64,000 nt of DNA. Origin: JAGQKC01 sp965223675 (GTDB taxonomy: Bacteria; Nitrospirota; Nitrospiria; Nitrospirales; UBA8639). Below are positions 8,386 through 17,801 of this stretch, in pieces (position 1 is the stretch's first letter; every line of letters begins with the position of its first letter). Location: NCBI GenBank assembly GCA_965223675.1, contig OZ245013.1:4092001-4156000 (forward strand), read 5' to 3'. A program made the translations under genes and the position numbers. Below the pieces are notes generated by a model that was not told the DNA's origin, made no database searches, and was given only the letters and a program-made list of their open reading frames with translations.

Positions 8386-9732
8386 CTAGTCCTGATCCTG
8401 ATCGGTAATTTCCACGACGACAGGACAATGATCTGACAAACGGCGATAGGCCGTTGGGTAGTCTCCTTTGATTCTTTCGCATTTGGCCACACCGCAATAC
8501 CCTGTCACGCGGGCTTTGGTTTCCTGCATTTCTTCCATACCCTTTGTCACCAGTACGTGATCAAGCCAGCCGCCGCGGCCTCGAAAATATTGCGAACATT
8601 GTGGCGTCAATTTAAGGTCGTCAAAGCCTGGACTTTCTTTAGAGACTTGTCTGCGAACGTGTTTCAGTTCGGACGTTTGCGAATGCCGATCTCCGGCGCC
8701 CATCGTATTGAAATCGCCAAGGATCACCACATCCTGATCTTGTTTGAGGAATGGTGCGACGGTGCGGTCAATACGGTTTAAAGCCTTTTGCCGCTCTTCC
8801 ACCGCAAAGACGGTTGGGCCTGATTTGAGGTGCAGGCCGATGAGATGGAAGTCTGCGCCTCCTTTTTGGCGAGACTTAACCCGAACGTATTGTCCTGGGC
8901 GGAGCCCAAAGGTGCAGGCTTTCTTGGGTGATTTGGCTTTTGAATTAAATTGCCAAAGACTTTCAAATTGAGACAACTCCACTTGCGAGTCATTCCAGAG
9001 CAGGCCGATGTGATGATCATGAGGCCGGCCGCAAGGTTGGCGATACCATTTCCACTTCTGGCCAGTTTTCTGGGAGAGTATTCTCGTAATGGTGTTCCAC
9101 GCGTTTTTTGCGGTGGAGGTCGCTAAAGTCTCCTGAACCGTCAGGATATCAAGTTGCATCCAGACTAAGGTACAGACAAGCCAATCAATGTCGGTAGGTT
9201 TCGATTTCGGGTTGTGTTGGTCCTCTGGTTGTCCGACTGGGAACCATCGAAGATTCCAGGTGGCGATGCGTAGCGTGTCGGAAGATGATTGGACCATGCG
9301 TCCGCCGTTTCTCACGATTCGTTCACAACCTTCTCGTGAGTTCCAGACTTTCGCTTCATCTTCTTGCGACGATGTCTCTTCTGAAGCTGATTGAGTATGA
9401 ATAGCCTCGGTTTCTTTCGGATTCTCCGAAAGATCTCGTGGAGCACTCGCACGAATATATTTAATGCTGACCCAAGCAAGCTCTCCGGACTGTAGACGTA
9501 TGGTCAACCATTTCCCATCTTCTGCAATATCCTCGAGGATCACTTGTGTTCCTGTCCGAACATGTTTCCAAAAGTTCGGAGGATTCTTTCGATGGATCGG
9601 GACGCCGACAGGTTTGGTTGCGCGGAGGACAATAGGTTGACCAACTTCAAATTCTTCTTGAGCGAACAAAGACGGACTCCATCCGACATGAATTGCTATG
9701 GTACAGAAAATAATGCCCAAGACACGCGCCAT
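8386..9732 (-). CDS. Secreted SH3-domain endonuclease/exonuclease/phosphatase family protein
   Basis: Starting at the ATG at 9732 gives 448 residues opening with a clean signal peptide (MARVLGIIFCTIAI to SLFAQ). Longer starts at 9762 and 9822 cannot be excluded. Residues about 25-95 form a bacterial SH3-like domain, then a linker rich in Glu and Ser, then an EEP domain from about residue 150. EEP motifs are LRIATWNLRW, TVQETLAT, VILGDFNTMG and the terminal LSDHCPVVVE, so the catalytic Asn, Glu, Asp and His are present. The family includes nucleases, sphingomyelinases and phosphatases. An exported SH3-EEP protein could act on extracellular DNA or a lipid. Confidence 0.82.
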   Translation of the reverse strand: MARVLGIIFCTIAIHVGWSPSLFAQEEFEVGQPIVLRATKPVGVPIHRKNPPNFWKHVRTGTQVILEDIAEDGKWLTIRLQSGELAWVSIKYIRASAPRDLSENPKETEAIHTQSASEETSSQEDEAKVWNSREGCERIVRNGGRMVQSSSDTLRIATWNLRWFPVGQPEDQHNPKSKPTDIDWLVCTLVWMQLDILTVQETLATSTAKNAWNTITRILSQKTGQKWKWYRQPCGRPHDHHIGLLWNDSQVELSQFESLWQFNSKAKSPKKACTFGLRPGQYVRVKSRQKGGADFHLIGLHLKSGPTVFAVEERQKALNRIDRTVAPFLKQDQDVVILGDFNTMGAGDRHSQTSELKHVRRQVSKESPGFDDLKLTPQCSQYFRGRGGWLDHVLVTKGMEEMQETKARVTGYCGVAKCERIKGDYPTAYRRLSDHCPVVVEITDQDQD

Positions 9733-10024
9733 GGCACTCTTTGACACAATGTTCAATGCCATCACCGTACGACAAACCGATAAAACGTTCGCAGGGCAAG
9801 TGTGAAGTGAGACTCGTCTCATTATGAAAGCGATACACAGGGAGTTTTGTCAGTAATCCTAAGAGGGAAAGCTGGTAAAGTCCAGTATAAATCATTGTCT
9901 TCGGGTATCCACAAATCTAGAGGATACATCACAAACATGACAGGAAGGTACAATCTTTGATGGTTTTATAAAAGCCATCATTGATATGATTCGCGATCGC
10001 ATATTTCAAACCCTGGAAGATACT

Positions 10025-11701
10025 ATGACCAATACGAATATTGAAATCGCAAACCAAGCTGTCTTGCAACCGATTCAGAAAATTGCTCACGAGCGTCTCG
10101 GTCTTTCGCACGATCAGATAGACCCCTATGGGAAATATAAAGCCAAGATTCCTCTCGCTACTATCGAAGCCCTTCGCGATCGTACAGATGGGAAGTTGAT
10201 TTTGGTAACGGCGATCACCCCAACTACTGCAGGAGAGGGAAAGACGACGACATCAGTCGGTCTGGCTGATGGTCTCAATAAGATCGGGAAGAATGCCGTA
10301 GTGGCTATTCGTGAACCAAGTTTGGGCCCCTGTTTCGGGATGAAAGGTGGAGCATGTGGAGGAGGATATGCGCAGGTCGTACCGATGACAGATATTAACC
10401 TTCATTTCACCGGTGACTTTCACGCGATTACCTCAGCGCATAACTTACTTGCAGCCATGGCAGATAACCATCTCTATTGGGGACATGAGCCAAAGTTGGA
10501 TGCACGGCGGATGACGTGGAGACGAACCATAGATATGAACGATCGATCGTTGCGCGTGATCGCAACGGGTCTTGGAGGAGTGACGAACGGGTTTGTGCGA
10601 GAAGCACGGTTTGACATTACTGCCGCATCAGAAGTGATGGCGATTCTCGGCTTATCCTCTGATTTGAAAGATCTCCAACGTCGGTTAGGCAATATTAAGG
10701 TTGGGCGAACAGCGAATAAAGAAATGGTGTTTGCAAGGGACCTGCAGGCAGAGGGCGCCATGACCGCACTACTGAAAGATGCCATCAATCCCAACCTCGT
10801 TCAAACGCTTGAACACAATCCCGCATTCGTTCATGGTGGGCCGTTTGGGAATATTGCCCATGGTTGCAATTCAGTGGTCGCCACGAAAGCGGCTTTGAAG
10901 TTAGCGGATTATGTGGTGACAGAAGCCGGTTTTGGAGCGGATCTTGGAGCGGAAAAGTTTTTTAATATCAAATGCCGTCGGTCAGGGTTACGGCCATCGT
11001 GTGCGGTGGTAGTGGCTACGATTAAGGCTTTGAAGCTTCATGGTGGGGTCGACGCCAAACAATTAGAAACAGAAAACCTTAAGGCATTGCAGGAGGGTCT
11101 TCCCAACCTCTTGCGGCATCTAGAAAACGTAAAGAAATTTGGCGTGCCGACGGTTGTAGCGATTAACCAATTTACCGCTGATACGAAAGCTGAAATAGAA
11201 CTCGTCAAAACAGTCTGTGCAGACTTGGGAGTGAATGTTGTGCTAGCCGAACATTGGGCTAAGGGTGGTGACGGGGCGGCTGCTTTAGCTGAAGAAGTCG
11301 TCCGTGTGATTGATCAGAACGAGGCTGACTTTCATGTACTTTATTCTGACAAGCAGTCTTTAGCTGACAAAGTTCGGCTGGTCGCCCAAGAAATTTACCG
11401 AGCCGATGATGTCGAGTTTCCCAAAGGAGTCCTGGATCGCTTTGCCGAACTTGAAAAAACAGGCTATGGGCATTTGCCAGTATGCATTGCGAAAACGCAG
11501 TATAGCTTTTCGACAGATCCTGCTAAGAAAGGTGCACCGAATGGCTTTGTCATTCCTGTGCGTGAAATTCGACTCTCGCTTGGAGCTGAATTCATCGTGG
11601 TCTTAACAGGCGACATCATGACAATGCCCGGTCTCCCTCGCGTTCCAGCGGCGAACAACATCAGTGTGAATGAACATGGTGAGATTATCGGATTATTTTG
11701 A
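10025..11701 (+). CDS. fhs: Formate--tetrahydrofolate ligase
   Basis: A 558-residue cytoplasmic enzyme that makes 10-formyl-THF from formate, THF and ATP and feeds one-carbon metabolism. I chose the ATG at 10025 because homologues start near this point; an ATG at 9986 would add 13 residues. The ATP-binding loop is TPTTAGEGKTTTSVGLADG (about residues 64-82), followed by REPSLGPCFGMKGGACGGGYAQ. The C-terminal TGDIMTMPGLPRVPAA is the family signature near the folate site. A strong hairpin follows the stop, so it is probably monocistronic. This is a genuine full-length Fhs. Confidence 0.96.
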   Translation: MTNTNIEIANQAVLQPIQKIAHERLGLSHDQIDPYGKYKAKIPLATIEALRDRTDGKLILVTAITPTTAGEGKTTTSVGLADGLNKIGKNAVVAIREPSLGPCFGMKGGACGGGYAQVVPMTDINLHFTGDFHAITSAHNLLAAMADNHLYWGHEPKLDARRMTWRRTIDMNDRSLRVIATGLGGVTNGFVREARFDITAASEVMAILGLSSDLKDLQRRLGNIKVGRTANKEMVFARDLQAEGAMTALLKDAINPNLVQTLEHNPAFVHGGPFGNIAHGCNSVVATKAALKLADYVVTEAGFGADLGAEKFFNIKCRRSGLRPSCAVVVATIKALKLHGGVDAKQLETENLKALQEGLPNLLRHLENVKKFGVPTVVAINQFTADTKAEIELVKTVCADLGVNVVLAEHWAKGGDGAAALAEEVVRVIDQNEADFHVLYSDKQSLADKVRLVAQEIYRADDVEFPKGVLDRFAELEKTGYGHLPVCIAKTQYSFSTDPAKKGAPNGFVIPVREIRLSLGAEFIVVLTGDIMTMPGLPRVPAANNISVNEHGEIIGLF

Positions 11702-11731
11702 AGATTGTCCTGTCGGCACTGCTTGAAAACA

Positions 11732-11773
11732 CAGACGGCTCGTTCAAACCTATGTTGAACGAGCCATCTGTTT
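11732..11773 (+). terminator. Hairpin downstream of fhs
   Basis: The arms GGCTCGTTCAA (11737-11747) and TTGAACGAGCC (11755-11765) are perfectly complementary around a 7-base loop. Four more pairs extend the stem beyond a single mismatch. Only three Ts follow, so it may act as an imperfect intrinsic terminator or as an RNA-end stabiliser. Confidence 0.65.
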
Positions 11774-12027
11774 ACCGATTTCTTGGAATTTTCGGCGAAA
11801 GAACTGGGGATAGATCCTGATTTATCGAGATGTGGTCAATGCTCGTTGTTTGCGAATACCATAGGCCAAGAATCCTCCAATTACCTTGATTATATGGTCT
11901 TCAATATGACAGAGCCGGAATTAAACTTACATGTCGGAAACGTCTTTGATTGTTGGCTCATTCCAGGTTGAGGGCAGATGTTGAGCTTGGTCCGTCCTTT
12001 CTCGTTCAACTCAGATAGATTGAGGCT
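11774..12027. other. Intergenic region before uvrB
   Basis: Together with the hairpin this makes a 326-base gap between fhs and uvrB. A 62-codon open frame at 11783-11971 lacks a ribosome site and family resemblance and is probably chance. I see no SOS-box (CTG-N10-CAG) with confidence. Confidence 0.4.
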
Positions 12028-14043
12028 ATGAGCACAGACAAGACATTCTCGCTTCAGTCAGAATATTCGCCAAAGGGCGATCAAGGGAAGGCGATTGAGT
12101 CTCTTTCTGAGGGTATTGAGGGGGGCCAGCGGCATCAAGTCTTGCTTGGGGTTACTGGGTCTGGCAAGACGTTTACGATGGCCAATGTCATCGCGAATGT
12201 TCAACGACCAACCTTGGTCGTCGTGCATAACAAGACATTAGCTGCGCAACTCTATCAGGAGTTCAAGGAGTTTTTTCCGGATAATGCCGTCGAGTATTTC
12301 GTCAGCTATTACGACTATTATCAGCCGGAAGCGTATATTCCGACCACTGATACGTATATCGCCAAAGATGCTTCGATCAATGACACCATCGATCAGATGC
12401 GGCATGCCGCGACGACCGCTCTGCTCGAACGCAACGACATTATCATTGTCGCATCGGTGTCGTGCATTTATGGCCTTGGCTCGCCGGAGGTCTACCACGG
12501 CATGTTGTTGTACTTGGAAGAAGGTATGGAAATGCGTCGTGAGGCAATGCTAGCCAAGCTTGTGGAAATTCAGTATTCACGAAACGATATGGAATTACAA
12601 CGGGGGATGTTTCGTGCGCGTGGTGATGTCATTGAGATTTTCCCAGCGGCGTCGGACTCCAACACCATTCGAGTGGAAATGTTTGGAGATGAAATTGAGG
12701 CCATGAACGAGATCGATCCACTTACGGGACAATCATTGCGCCGCATTTCAAAGATTCCGATTTATCCTAAAAGTCATTACGTCATCGCACCAGATCGACA
12801 TGAACGCGCCATTCAGGGAATTGAAGAGGAACTCGAAGAACGCATTGGCTACTTTCATCGAAACAATCAATTGATCGAGGCACAGCGTATCGAACAACGG
12901 ACAAAGTTTGACTTGGAAATGATTCGTGTGATGGGCTATTGCCATGGAATTGAGAATTATTCCCGACACCTTAGCGGACGCGCTCCTGGTGAACCACCAC
13001 CCACATTACTGGACTACTTTCCCAAAGACTTTTTGTTGATCGTGGATGAGTCGCATGTGACGATTCCTCAATTTGGCGGGATGTACGAAGGCGATCATTC
13101 GCGGAAGCAAAATTTGGTGAATTATGGTTTTCGCCTGCCTTCTGCTCTAGATAATCGACCACTGAAGTTTCCAGAATTTGAACGATGCATGCATCAAGTG
13201 GTGTATGTGTCGGCTACTCCTGGCCCTTACGAAATGAAACATGCCGGAAAAGAAGTCGTTGAACAAATCATTCGACCGACAGGTCTGATGGATCCTGTCA
13301 TGGAGGTGAAACCCGCCAAAGGGCAAGTCGATGATCTCCTAAAAGAAATTCGCGATGTCATTGCCAGCGGTAATCGCGTTTTGGTGACCACCTTGACCAA
13401 ACGAATGGCAGAAGACCTGACGGAATATTATCACGATGTGGGATTAAAGGTCCGTTATCTTCATTCAGATATTAAAACACTTGAGCGGGCCGAAATTATC
13501 CGAGACCTGCGGCGAGGGGTGTTTGATGTGTTGGTTGGTATCAACTTACTTCGGGAAGGACTCGATCTTCCCGAAGTCAGTCTGGTTGGTGTATTGGATG
13601 CTGATAAAGAAGGTTTTCTGCGAGGGCAGCGAGCGCTGATTCAAACGGCGGGACGTGCTGCTCGAAACAGTCATGGCAAAGTTATTCTGTATGGCGATAA
13701 CGTGACGGATTCCATGCGAGTGGCTTTAAATGAAACGTCACGTCGTAGAGAGATTCAGAGTGCCTATAATGCCGAGCATGGCATCATCCCTGAAACGATT
13801 AACAAACGGATTCATGAATTGGAATATCAAATTGCTGAATCGGATTATCTGGAGTTGAATCTCGCAGCTGAGGAGGAAGAGGTGTATGAGACTGAAGGTG
13901 GAGTAGAGAAATTAATCGAATTTTTAGAGAAAGATATGAAAGCAGCTGCCAAAAATTTGGAGTATGAGAAGGCGGCAAAGCTGCGCGATAGGATCAGGAG
14001 TCTGCGCCAGAGGGAATTGCAGATAGGGGGTAGTATCGAATAG
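12028..14043 (+). CDS. uvrB: UvrABC excision nuclease subunit B
   Basis: A 671-residue DNA-damage recognition helicase-like subunit of nucleotide excision repair. The Walker A loop is LGVTGSGKTFTMANV (about residues 41-55). The beta-hairpin region is YFVSYYDYYQPEAYIP, which clamps DNA. Helicase motifs include VDESHVTIPQ and INLLREGLDLPEVSLV. The C-terminal UVR domain, YEKAAKLRDRIRSLR, binds UvrC. Length is normal for the family. It lies alone between fhs and a convergent DUF4321 gene. Identification is unambiguous. Confidence 0.98.
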   Translation: MSTDKTFSLQSEYSPKGDQGKAIESLSEGIEGGQRHQVLLGVTGSGKTFTMANVIANVQRPTLVVVHNKTLAAQLYQEFKEFFPDNAVEYFVSYYDYYQPEAYIPTTDTYIAKDASINDTIDQMRHAATTALLERNDIIIVASVSCIYGLGSPEVYHGMLLYLEEGMEMRREAMLAKLVEIQYSRNDMELQRGMFRARGDVIEIFPAASDSNTIRVEMFGDEIEAMNEIDPLTGQSLRRISKIPIYPKSHYVIAPDRHERAIQGIEEELEERIGYFHRNNQLIEAQRIEQRTKFDLEMIRVMGYCHGIENYSRHLSGRAPGEPPPTLLDYFPKDFLLIVDESHVTIPQFGGMYEGDHSRKQNLVNYGFRLPSALDNRPLKFPEFERCMHQVVYVSATPGPYEMKHAGKEVVEQIIRPTGLMDPVMEVKPAKGQVDDLLKEIRDVIASGNRVLVTTLTKRMAEDLTEYYHDVGLKVRYLHSDIKTLERAEIIRDLRRGVFDVLVGINLLREGLDLPEVSLVGVLDADKEGFLRGQRALIQTAGRAARNSHGKVILYGDNVTDSMRVALNETSRRREIQSAYNAEHGIIPETINKRIHELEYQIAESDYLELNLAAEEEEVYETEGGVEKLIEFLEKDMKAAAKNLEYEKAAKLRDRIRSLRQRELQIGGSIE

Positions 14044-14215
14044 CTGAGGCGTTTGCAGGATTAATGATTAGGTGATGAGGCAGCAAGTTGGGCAAGGAGT
14101 TGTGTTACAGGTGTCCTTGAGCACGGTAGTTGAGCGGGCAGATTAGCGGTGAAAAAATTCCTGACGTTGGAAGTTGGGTAGGCGATACAGAGAGTTTCGA
14201 TTACAAGTGCTCAAG

Positions 14216-14476
14216 TTACAAATTTTTGTAAAGATAGAAGCCCAAGATGGCGCCAACGAATGTGAAAAAATTCATTTTTAACAGAAAGCCGAAGGTGACT
14301 TTAATGAGAACGAGATCGAGGGTCACTGGCGGGTCAAGTCCAGGAGACAGGGCTCTGGCAAAAATGTTTTGAACGGTGCCGGGAGGTGTGACAACTCGGA
14401 AAATCTCTCCCAACACTCCCCCAAACAGTCCACCGACAAGGACGAACATGAGCAATGTCCAGCCTGTTTTTCTCAT
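14216..14476 (-). CDS. DUF4321 domain small membrane protein
   Basis: An 86-residue protein with two hydrophobic segments, one at residues 5-25 (TGWTLLMFVLVGGLFGGVLG) and one at the C-terminus (FFTFVGAILGFYLYKNL). The pattern and length fit DUF4321, a short conserved inner-membrane family of unknown function. The glycine-rich first helix resembles a packing helix. No ribosome site stands out. It converges with uvrB. Function is not known and context gives no clue. Confidence 0.75.
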   Translation of the reverse strand: MRKTGWTLLMFVLVGGLFGGVLGEIFRVVTPPGTVQNIFARALSPGLDPPVTLDLVLIKVTFGFLLKMNFFTFVGAILGFYLYKNL

Positions 14477-14667
14477 TTATATTTTTCTCTCATATCGCTC
14501 CATGATTAGAGGCGTTGTGTTCAAAGCCATTGGTTGTGTGAGTTCCAGATTGACTAATATTGAGCAGAAAAATATGCTTAGGGTAAACTGCTAATCACGA
14601 TACTAAAACCCCTATGACCTGTCAAGCGGAGGTGGTAATGATGATCTGTCATCCGAAACGGATGACG

Positions 14668-15348
14668 TCAGGGGTTTAACGGAGTAACTGGTTGCGGCGC
14701 CACTGAAAATCTCATGGTCCCCATCATATTAAATTTGCTGGCTTCAAATCCTACAAAGATCTCGACACGATAGGAGCCGGGTGGCCATTGATCCTCCGGA
14801 GGGTCGAATTGAAGATAGCCGCTATCGTCTTCGTTGGCCAGATGGATGGCGTCCTTATCCATGACGGTTAATGGATTGAGTCCCTCCACATTTTCTGGAT
14901 AGAGTCGTCCAAAGACTTGATAATCTCCATAGTGTTGATGCACGCGAAACACCAGAAATATGGGTTTCGTCTCAGGGGTAAATTCACGAGCGGGATCTAT
15001 AGGAACGATAAAATGCCCGCGTCGTCTGCCTTCTTCTTCTTCGAACCCTTTAGCAAAATCTAGGCGATAAAAAAGTCCTTGTGGTGGCTCATTGGGCTCA
15101 TTTGGTGGTCTAACGTTGGGAATAGACTCCTGTCTGGAGGATGGTTCAGACGTCGACGGAGGGATCTCTGGCATGGTTTCAAATTCTGAGAACCCATGTT
15201 GAGTTTCATCAGGTTGAAATACCCTGGGAAATGGTTGATCTGGCGTTTTGGCATGAAGCAACCATGGGACTGCAAGAAAGATGAAGGCATGGATGGTCAC
15301 CGCAAGACCTACAGCATACAGAGATGATCGTACAGGTGAAGACCGCAT
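14668..15348 (-). CDS. Hypothetical membrane-anchored periplasmic protein
   Basis: A 226-residue protein with one N-terminal transmembrane helix (LYAVGLAVTIHAFIFLAVPWLL). A proline- and glutamate-rich linker (about residues 40-90) follows, then a C-terminal beta-rich domain of about 120 residues. That domain includes IFLVFRVHQHYGDYQVFG and PPGSYRVEIFVGFEA, resembling an Ig-like or T2SS-associated beta-sandwich. The architecture suggests a cell-envelope protein projecting into the periplasm, loosely like TonB-type anchors. I do not recognise a named family. The call as a real gene rests on composition and a long uninterrupted frame. Confidence 0.6.
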   Translation of the reverse strand: MRSSPVRSSLYAVGLAVTIHAFIFLAVPWLLHAKTPDQPFPRVFQPDETQHGFSEFETMPEIPPSTSEPSSRQESIPNVRPPNEPNEPPQGLFYRLDFAKGFEEEEGRRRGHFIVPIDPAREFTPETKPIFLVFRVHQHYGDYQVFGRLYPENVEGLNPLTVMDKDAIHLANEDDSGYLQFDPPEDQWPPGSYRVEIFVGFEASKFNMMGTMRFSVAPQPVTPLNP

Positions 15349-15553
15349 GAAAATAGTTTTCTGGGATTGGTAGCGACGATCGCGTTGGGGCTGTTTCCTT
15401 TACAATTTCAATTCTCTGCCCATCTGTACTCTTTGTTTTGTCAGTCTGTCAAGAATGTACTCACTGGCTTTGCAGGGTAGACGGGAGTCTGTTAGAATCA
15501 CAATCTTTCTCCTGCAATATCAATAGTTTATATAGATAAGGAATCCTATCGTC

Positions 15554-17002
15554 ATGGCTGTGCACTCTTCTCTAGATCCTGATGCCCTTCCCCAAATTAT
15601 TGGAGATTTTCGACCTGTTGATGAATGGCAAATGCATATCAATGAAGTGTTTTACGGGTTACGAGGGGCACGACTTCGCGAATATTACCAAACATTTGCT
15701 TCTGCTGATTATCGTCTCGCTTATGCGTTGGCGGAAGACTATTACCGTCGTGTTCGTGAACGAGCCAAAAATCTTTCTACCAAAGAAAAGCAATCGAATT
15801 CTACTCAGAAGTCTCCTCTCGTGGTTATGGAATGGGGATGTGGTAATGGAAACCTTGCAGCCTGTTTCTTAGATCGTCTGAAGGCCTTGGACACGGAAGA
15901 TCAATTCTATTCCCGTCTGCACTACTATTTGATCGATAAAAATGAACACGTGCTCAAAGAAGCAGAGAAAAATCCCGACCTGGTTCATCATCAAGAGAAA
16001 GTGAAGCTGAACCGTGGGAGTGTGGAAGACCTACAATCATTTCAAGATGGGACGGTGGATCGGATTATCTGTAATGAATTGTGGAGCGAGCTGCCCACAA
16101 AACTCATCCTGCGTAAAGTCGGTGAGCTACGAGAAGAACATCTTCGTCCAAATGTCAGTGAGTCAAAGCTTTCAGAGTTCAAGGATTGGTCGGGGTTTGT
16201 TCAGGCATTTGATCAGAAAGATATTGAAACGCTGAAACAGTTTCCCAGTTTTCTTGAAGATCTTGTTTGGGAGCGGGAATATCATGAGATTGAAGCGAAG
16301 TCGTTGTCATTTCGAAAGACCATTTCAGATTATGTGAAGCGGATCGATGAAGAAGTGTTGGTCCCGATCAATATGGGTGCTGCGAATACTCTGAAGGAAG
16401 CCGTGCGTCTTTTGGCCGCCGATGCCATTGGGTTGAGCAGCTTTGATGCAGGAACGGCGGATAGCCATGTTTTGAATGATCCAGACAAGCCGTGCTACTC
16501 AGTACATGGCGGGCAGTTTAGTTTTATGGTGAATTTTGCTTTTCTGGAAGAAATCGGAAGACATCTTGCCGCAAAGACCCTCGTCGTAGAATCCCAGCGG
16601 GACTTTGTTGGAAACAGGTTGGGGGGAAATGTTTTGACGGTCATGGACTTGCTTGCCGCACATCCTCATCTTCCAGACCCGAATTCTTGGGAATTTGATG
16701 CCCTAGTGGTTCGTACGCTTGAAGCAATGAACACCTGCTACACGAGTCCCTACAAGCGAACTATTGAATTCCCGCTTCGCGATACGATCCCGACGAAAGA
16801 AAAGGCCGACCTCAGTGAAATCTTGTCATGTCTGAAACCGCAAGGTCTTCCCGATACGATTGCGTATGTCACAGAAGCTGAGGTTCGAGACGCTCAATCG
16901 GCACTTGAGAAGTTGGGCTATGACGATCAAGGAATCCGAATGATCCTACAAGCTCCTCCTCAGTTAGTGGACTATACGCACTTTTTCCTCTCAGCATCCT
17001 GA
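15554..17002 (+). CDS. Class I SAM-dependent methyltransferase (MidA-like)
   Basis: A 482-residue cytoplasmic protein with a clear SAM-binding motif, VVMEWGCGNGNLAACFL, at about residues 92-108. An acidic second-strand end, YYLIDKNEHVLKEAEK, and CNELWSELPTK at the active-site strand follow. The spacing and the Asn-Glu-Leu segment are reminiscent of the MidA/COG1565 family, which methylates an arginine in mitochondrial complex I assembly, but the protein is longer and more divergent than MidA. Its substrate cannot be named. It lies just upstream of the tat genes, with a separate promoter region. Confidence 0.65.
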   Translation: MAVHSSLDPDALPQIIGDFRPVDEWQMHINEVFYGLRGARLREYYQTFASADYRLAYALAEDYYRRVRERAKNLSTKEKQSNSTQKSPLVVMEWGCGNGNLAACFLDRLKALDTEDQFYSRLHYYLIDKNEHVLKEAEKNPDLVHHQEKVKLNRGSVEDLQSFQDGTVDRIICNELWSELPTKLILRKVGELREEHLRPNVSESKLSEFKDWSGFVQAFDQKDIETLKQFPSFLEDLVWEREYHEIEAKSLSFRKTISDYVKRIDEEVLVPINMGAANTLKEAVRLLAADAIGLSSFDAGTADSHVLNDPDKPCYSVHGGQFSFMVNFAFLEEIGRHLAAKTLVVESQRDFVGNRLGGNVLTVMDLLAAHPHLPDPNSWEFDALVVRTLEAMNTCYTSPYKRTIEFPLRDTIPTKEKADLSEILSCLKPQGLPDTIAYVTEAEVRDAQSALEKLGYDDQGIRMILQAPPQLVDYTHFFLSAS

Positions 17003-17115
17003 TGTGGGTTACGTCAAATTGGTGTGGATTTTTCTCTGTTGTTCTAGTATACTGTTTCGACTTATATGATTTCTCTGACGGTTAAAAACCTGCAGGCGCA
17101 ACGAAAGGTTTTCTT

Positions 17116-17421
17116 ATGATCGGGTCGTTTGGCTGGATGGAATTGCTCCTCATCCTTATTATTGTGCTGATCATTTTCGGCGCAGGAAAAATTCCGCAGC
17201 TTGGGGAAGGACTAGGCAAAGCCATTAAAGGCTTTAAAAAGTCTGTCAATGAGGCAGATGCGTTAGACGTGACCCCCAATCCCGATGAGCCGACCACGAC
17301 TCAAGAGGTTCCTCCACAGCCTGAGCAGGTTCAAGCGCAGCAAACTGCGCAAGTGGCAACGCCGCCACCTCAGTCAGAGACTGTTCCTCCACCCCAACCA
17401 GAACAAGCCAGACAAGGATAA
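17116..17421 (+). CDS. tatA: Twin-arginine translocase subunit TatA/TatE
   Basis: A 101-residue Tat pore-forming subunit. The single N-terminal transmembrane helix (MELLLILIIVLIIFGAGKIP) ends in the conserved FGxxKxP hinge, followed by the amphipathic helix GEGLGKAIKGFKKSVNE. A long C-terminal tail rich in proline and glutamine (about residues 55-101) is variable and cytoplasmic. TatA oligomers move folded proteins across the inner membrane with TatB and TatC. A second Tat-like gene follows after a palindromic repeat. No tatC is visible in the window. Confidence 0.9.
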   Translation: MIGSFGWMELLLILIIVLIIFGAGKIPQLGEGLGKAIKGFKKSVNEADALDVTPNPDEPTTTQEVPPQPEQVQAQQTAQVATPPPQSETVPPPQPEQARQG

Positions 17422-17425
17422 TATT

Positions 17426-17470
17426 CGTGAGGCGTATGGCGTGAGGCGTGAAAAGATTCCGAATCTTTTT
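17426..17470. repeat. Palindromic/direct repeat element between the tat genes
   Basis: Two direct copies of CGTGAGGCGT lie at 17426-17435 and 17440-17449. They are followed by AAAAGATT-CCG-AATCTTTT (17451-17469), a short perfect hairpin. A similar AAAAAGATTTTT core occurs in the element at 26141-26196. This looks like a dispersed intergenic repeat inserted between two genes of one operon. Confidence 0.55.
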
Positions 17471-17510
17471 AGCTTGATCTGTCATTCTTCGCGTATAACT
17501 AGAACGAGCA

Positions 17511-17801
17511 ATGTTTGGTCTTGGCGCAATGGAGATTTTGATCATTCTGGTGATCGCATTTCTCCTGTTTGGCCCTAAAGAGCTCCCGGAAATAGGTAAG
17601 CAGGTCGGCAAGGCTGTGAAAGGTTTCAAAGAAACGACCGAAGATCTTCGACAATCAGTTGAGCCGGAGATCAATATGATTCAACAGGAATTTAAAGCTG
17701 TTGAACAAGACCTGGAAGCGTCAGTCAAAGAAGCAGAGGAGCAGATTAAAGGAGCCACAGACTCCGCAACTGAGCCACAAGGAGGTAGTAAGCTTATCTA
17801 A
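17511..17801 (+). CDS. Second TatA/TatB-like twin-arginine translocase subunit
   Basis: A 96-residue Tat subunit with a short N-terminus, MFGLGAMEILIILVIAFLLF, then the hinge FGPKELPEIGKQVGKAVKGF. The acidic helical C-terminal region (residues 45-85, with EDLRQSVEPE) is longer than in TatA minimal forms and resembles TatB. The FGPKELP motif with a glutamate is common to both TatA and TatB, so the assignment between them is open. Together with the preceding gene it would supply two of the three Tat components. It lies 89 bases after tatA. Confidence 0.8.
   Translation: MFGLGAMEILIILVIAFLLFGPKELPEIGKQVGKAVKGFKETTEDLRQSVEPEINMIQQEFKAVEQDLEASVKEAEEQIKGATDSATEPQGGSKLI

Noticed and set aside
11783..11971. 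62-codon open frame between fhs and uvrB
   Set aside because: No ribosome site, no family resemblance, and composition unlike neighbouring proteins.
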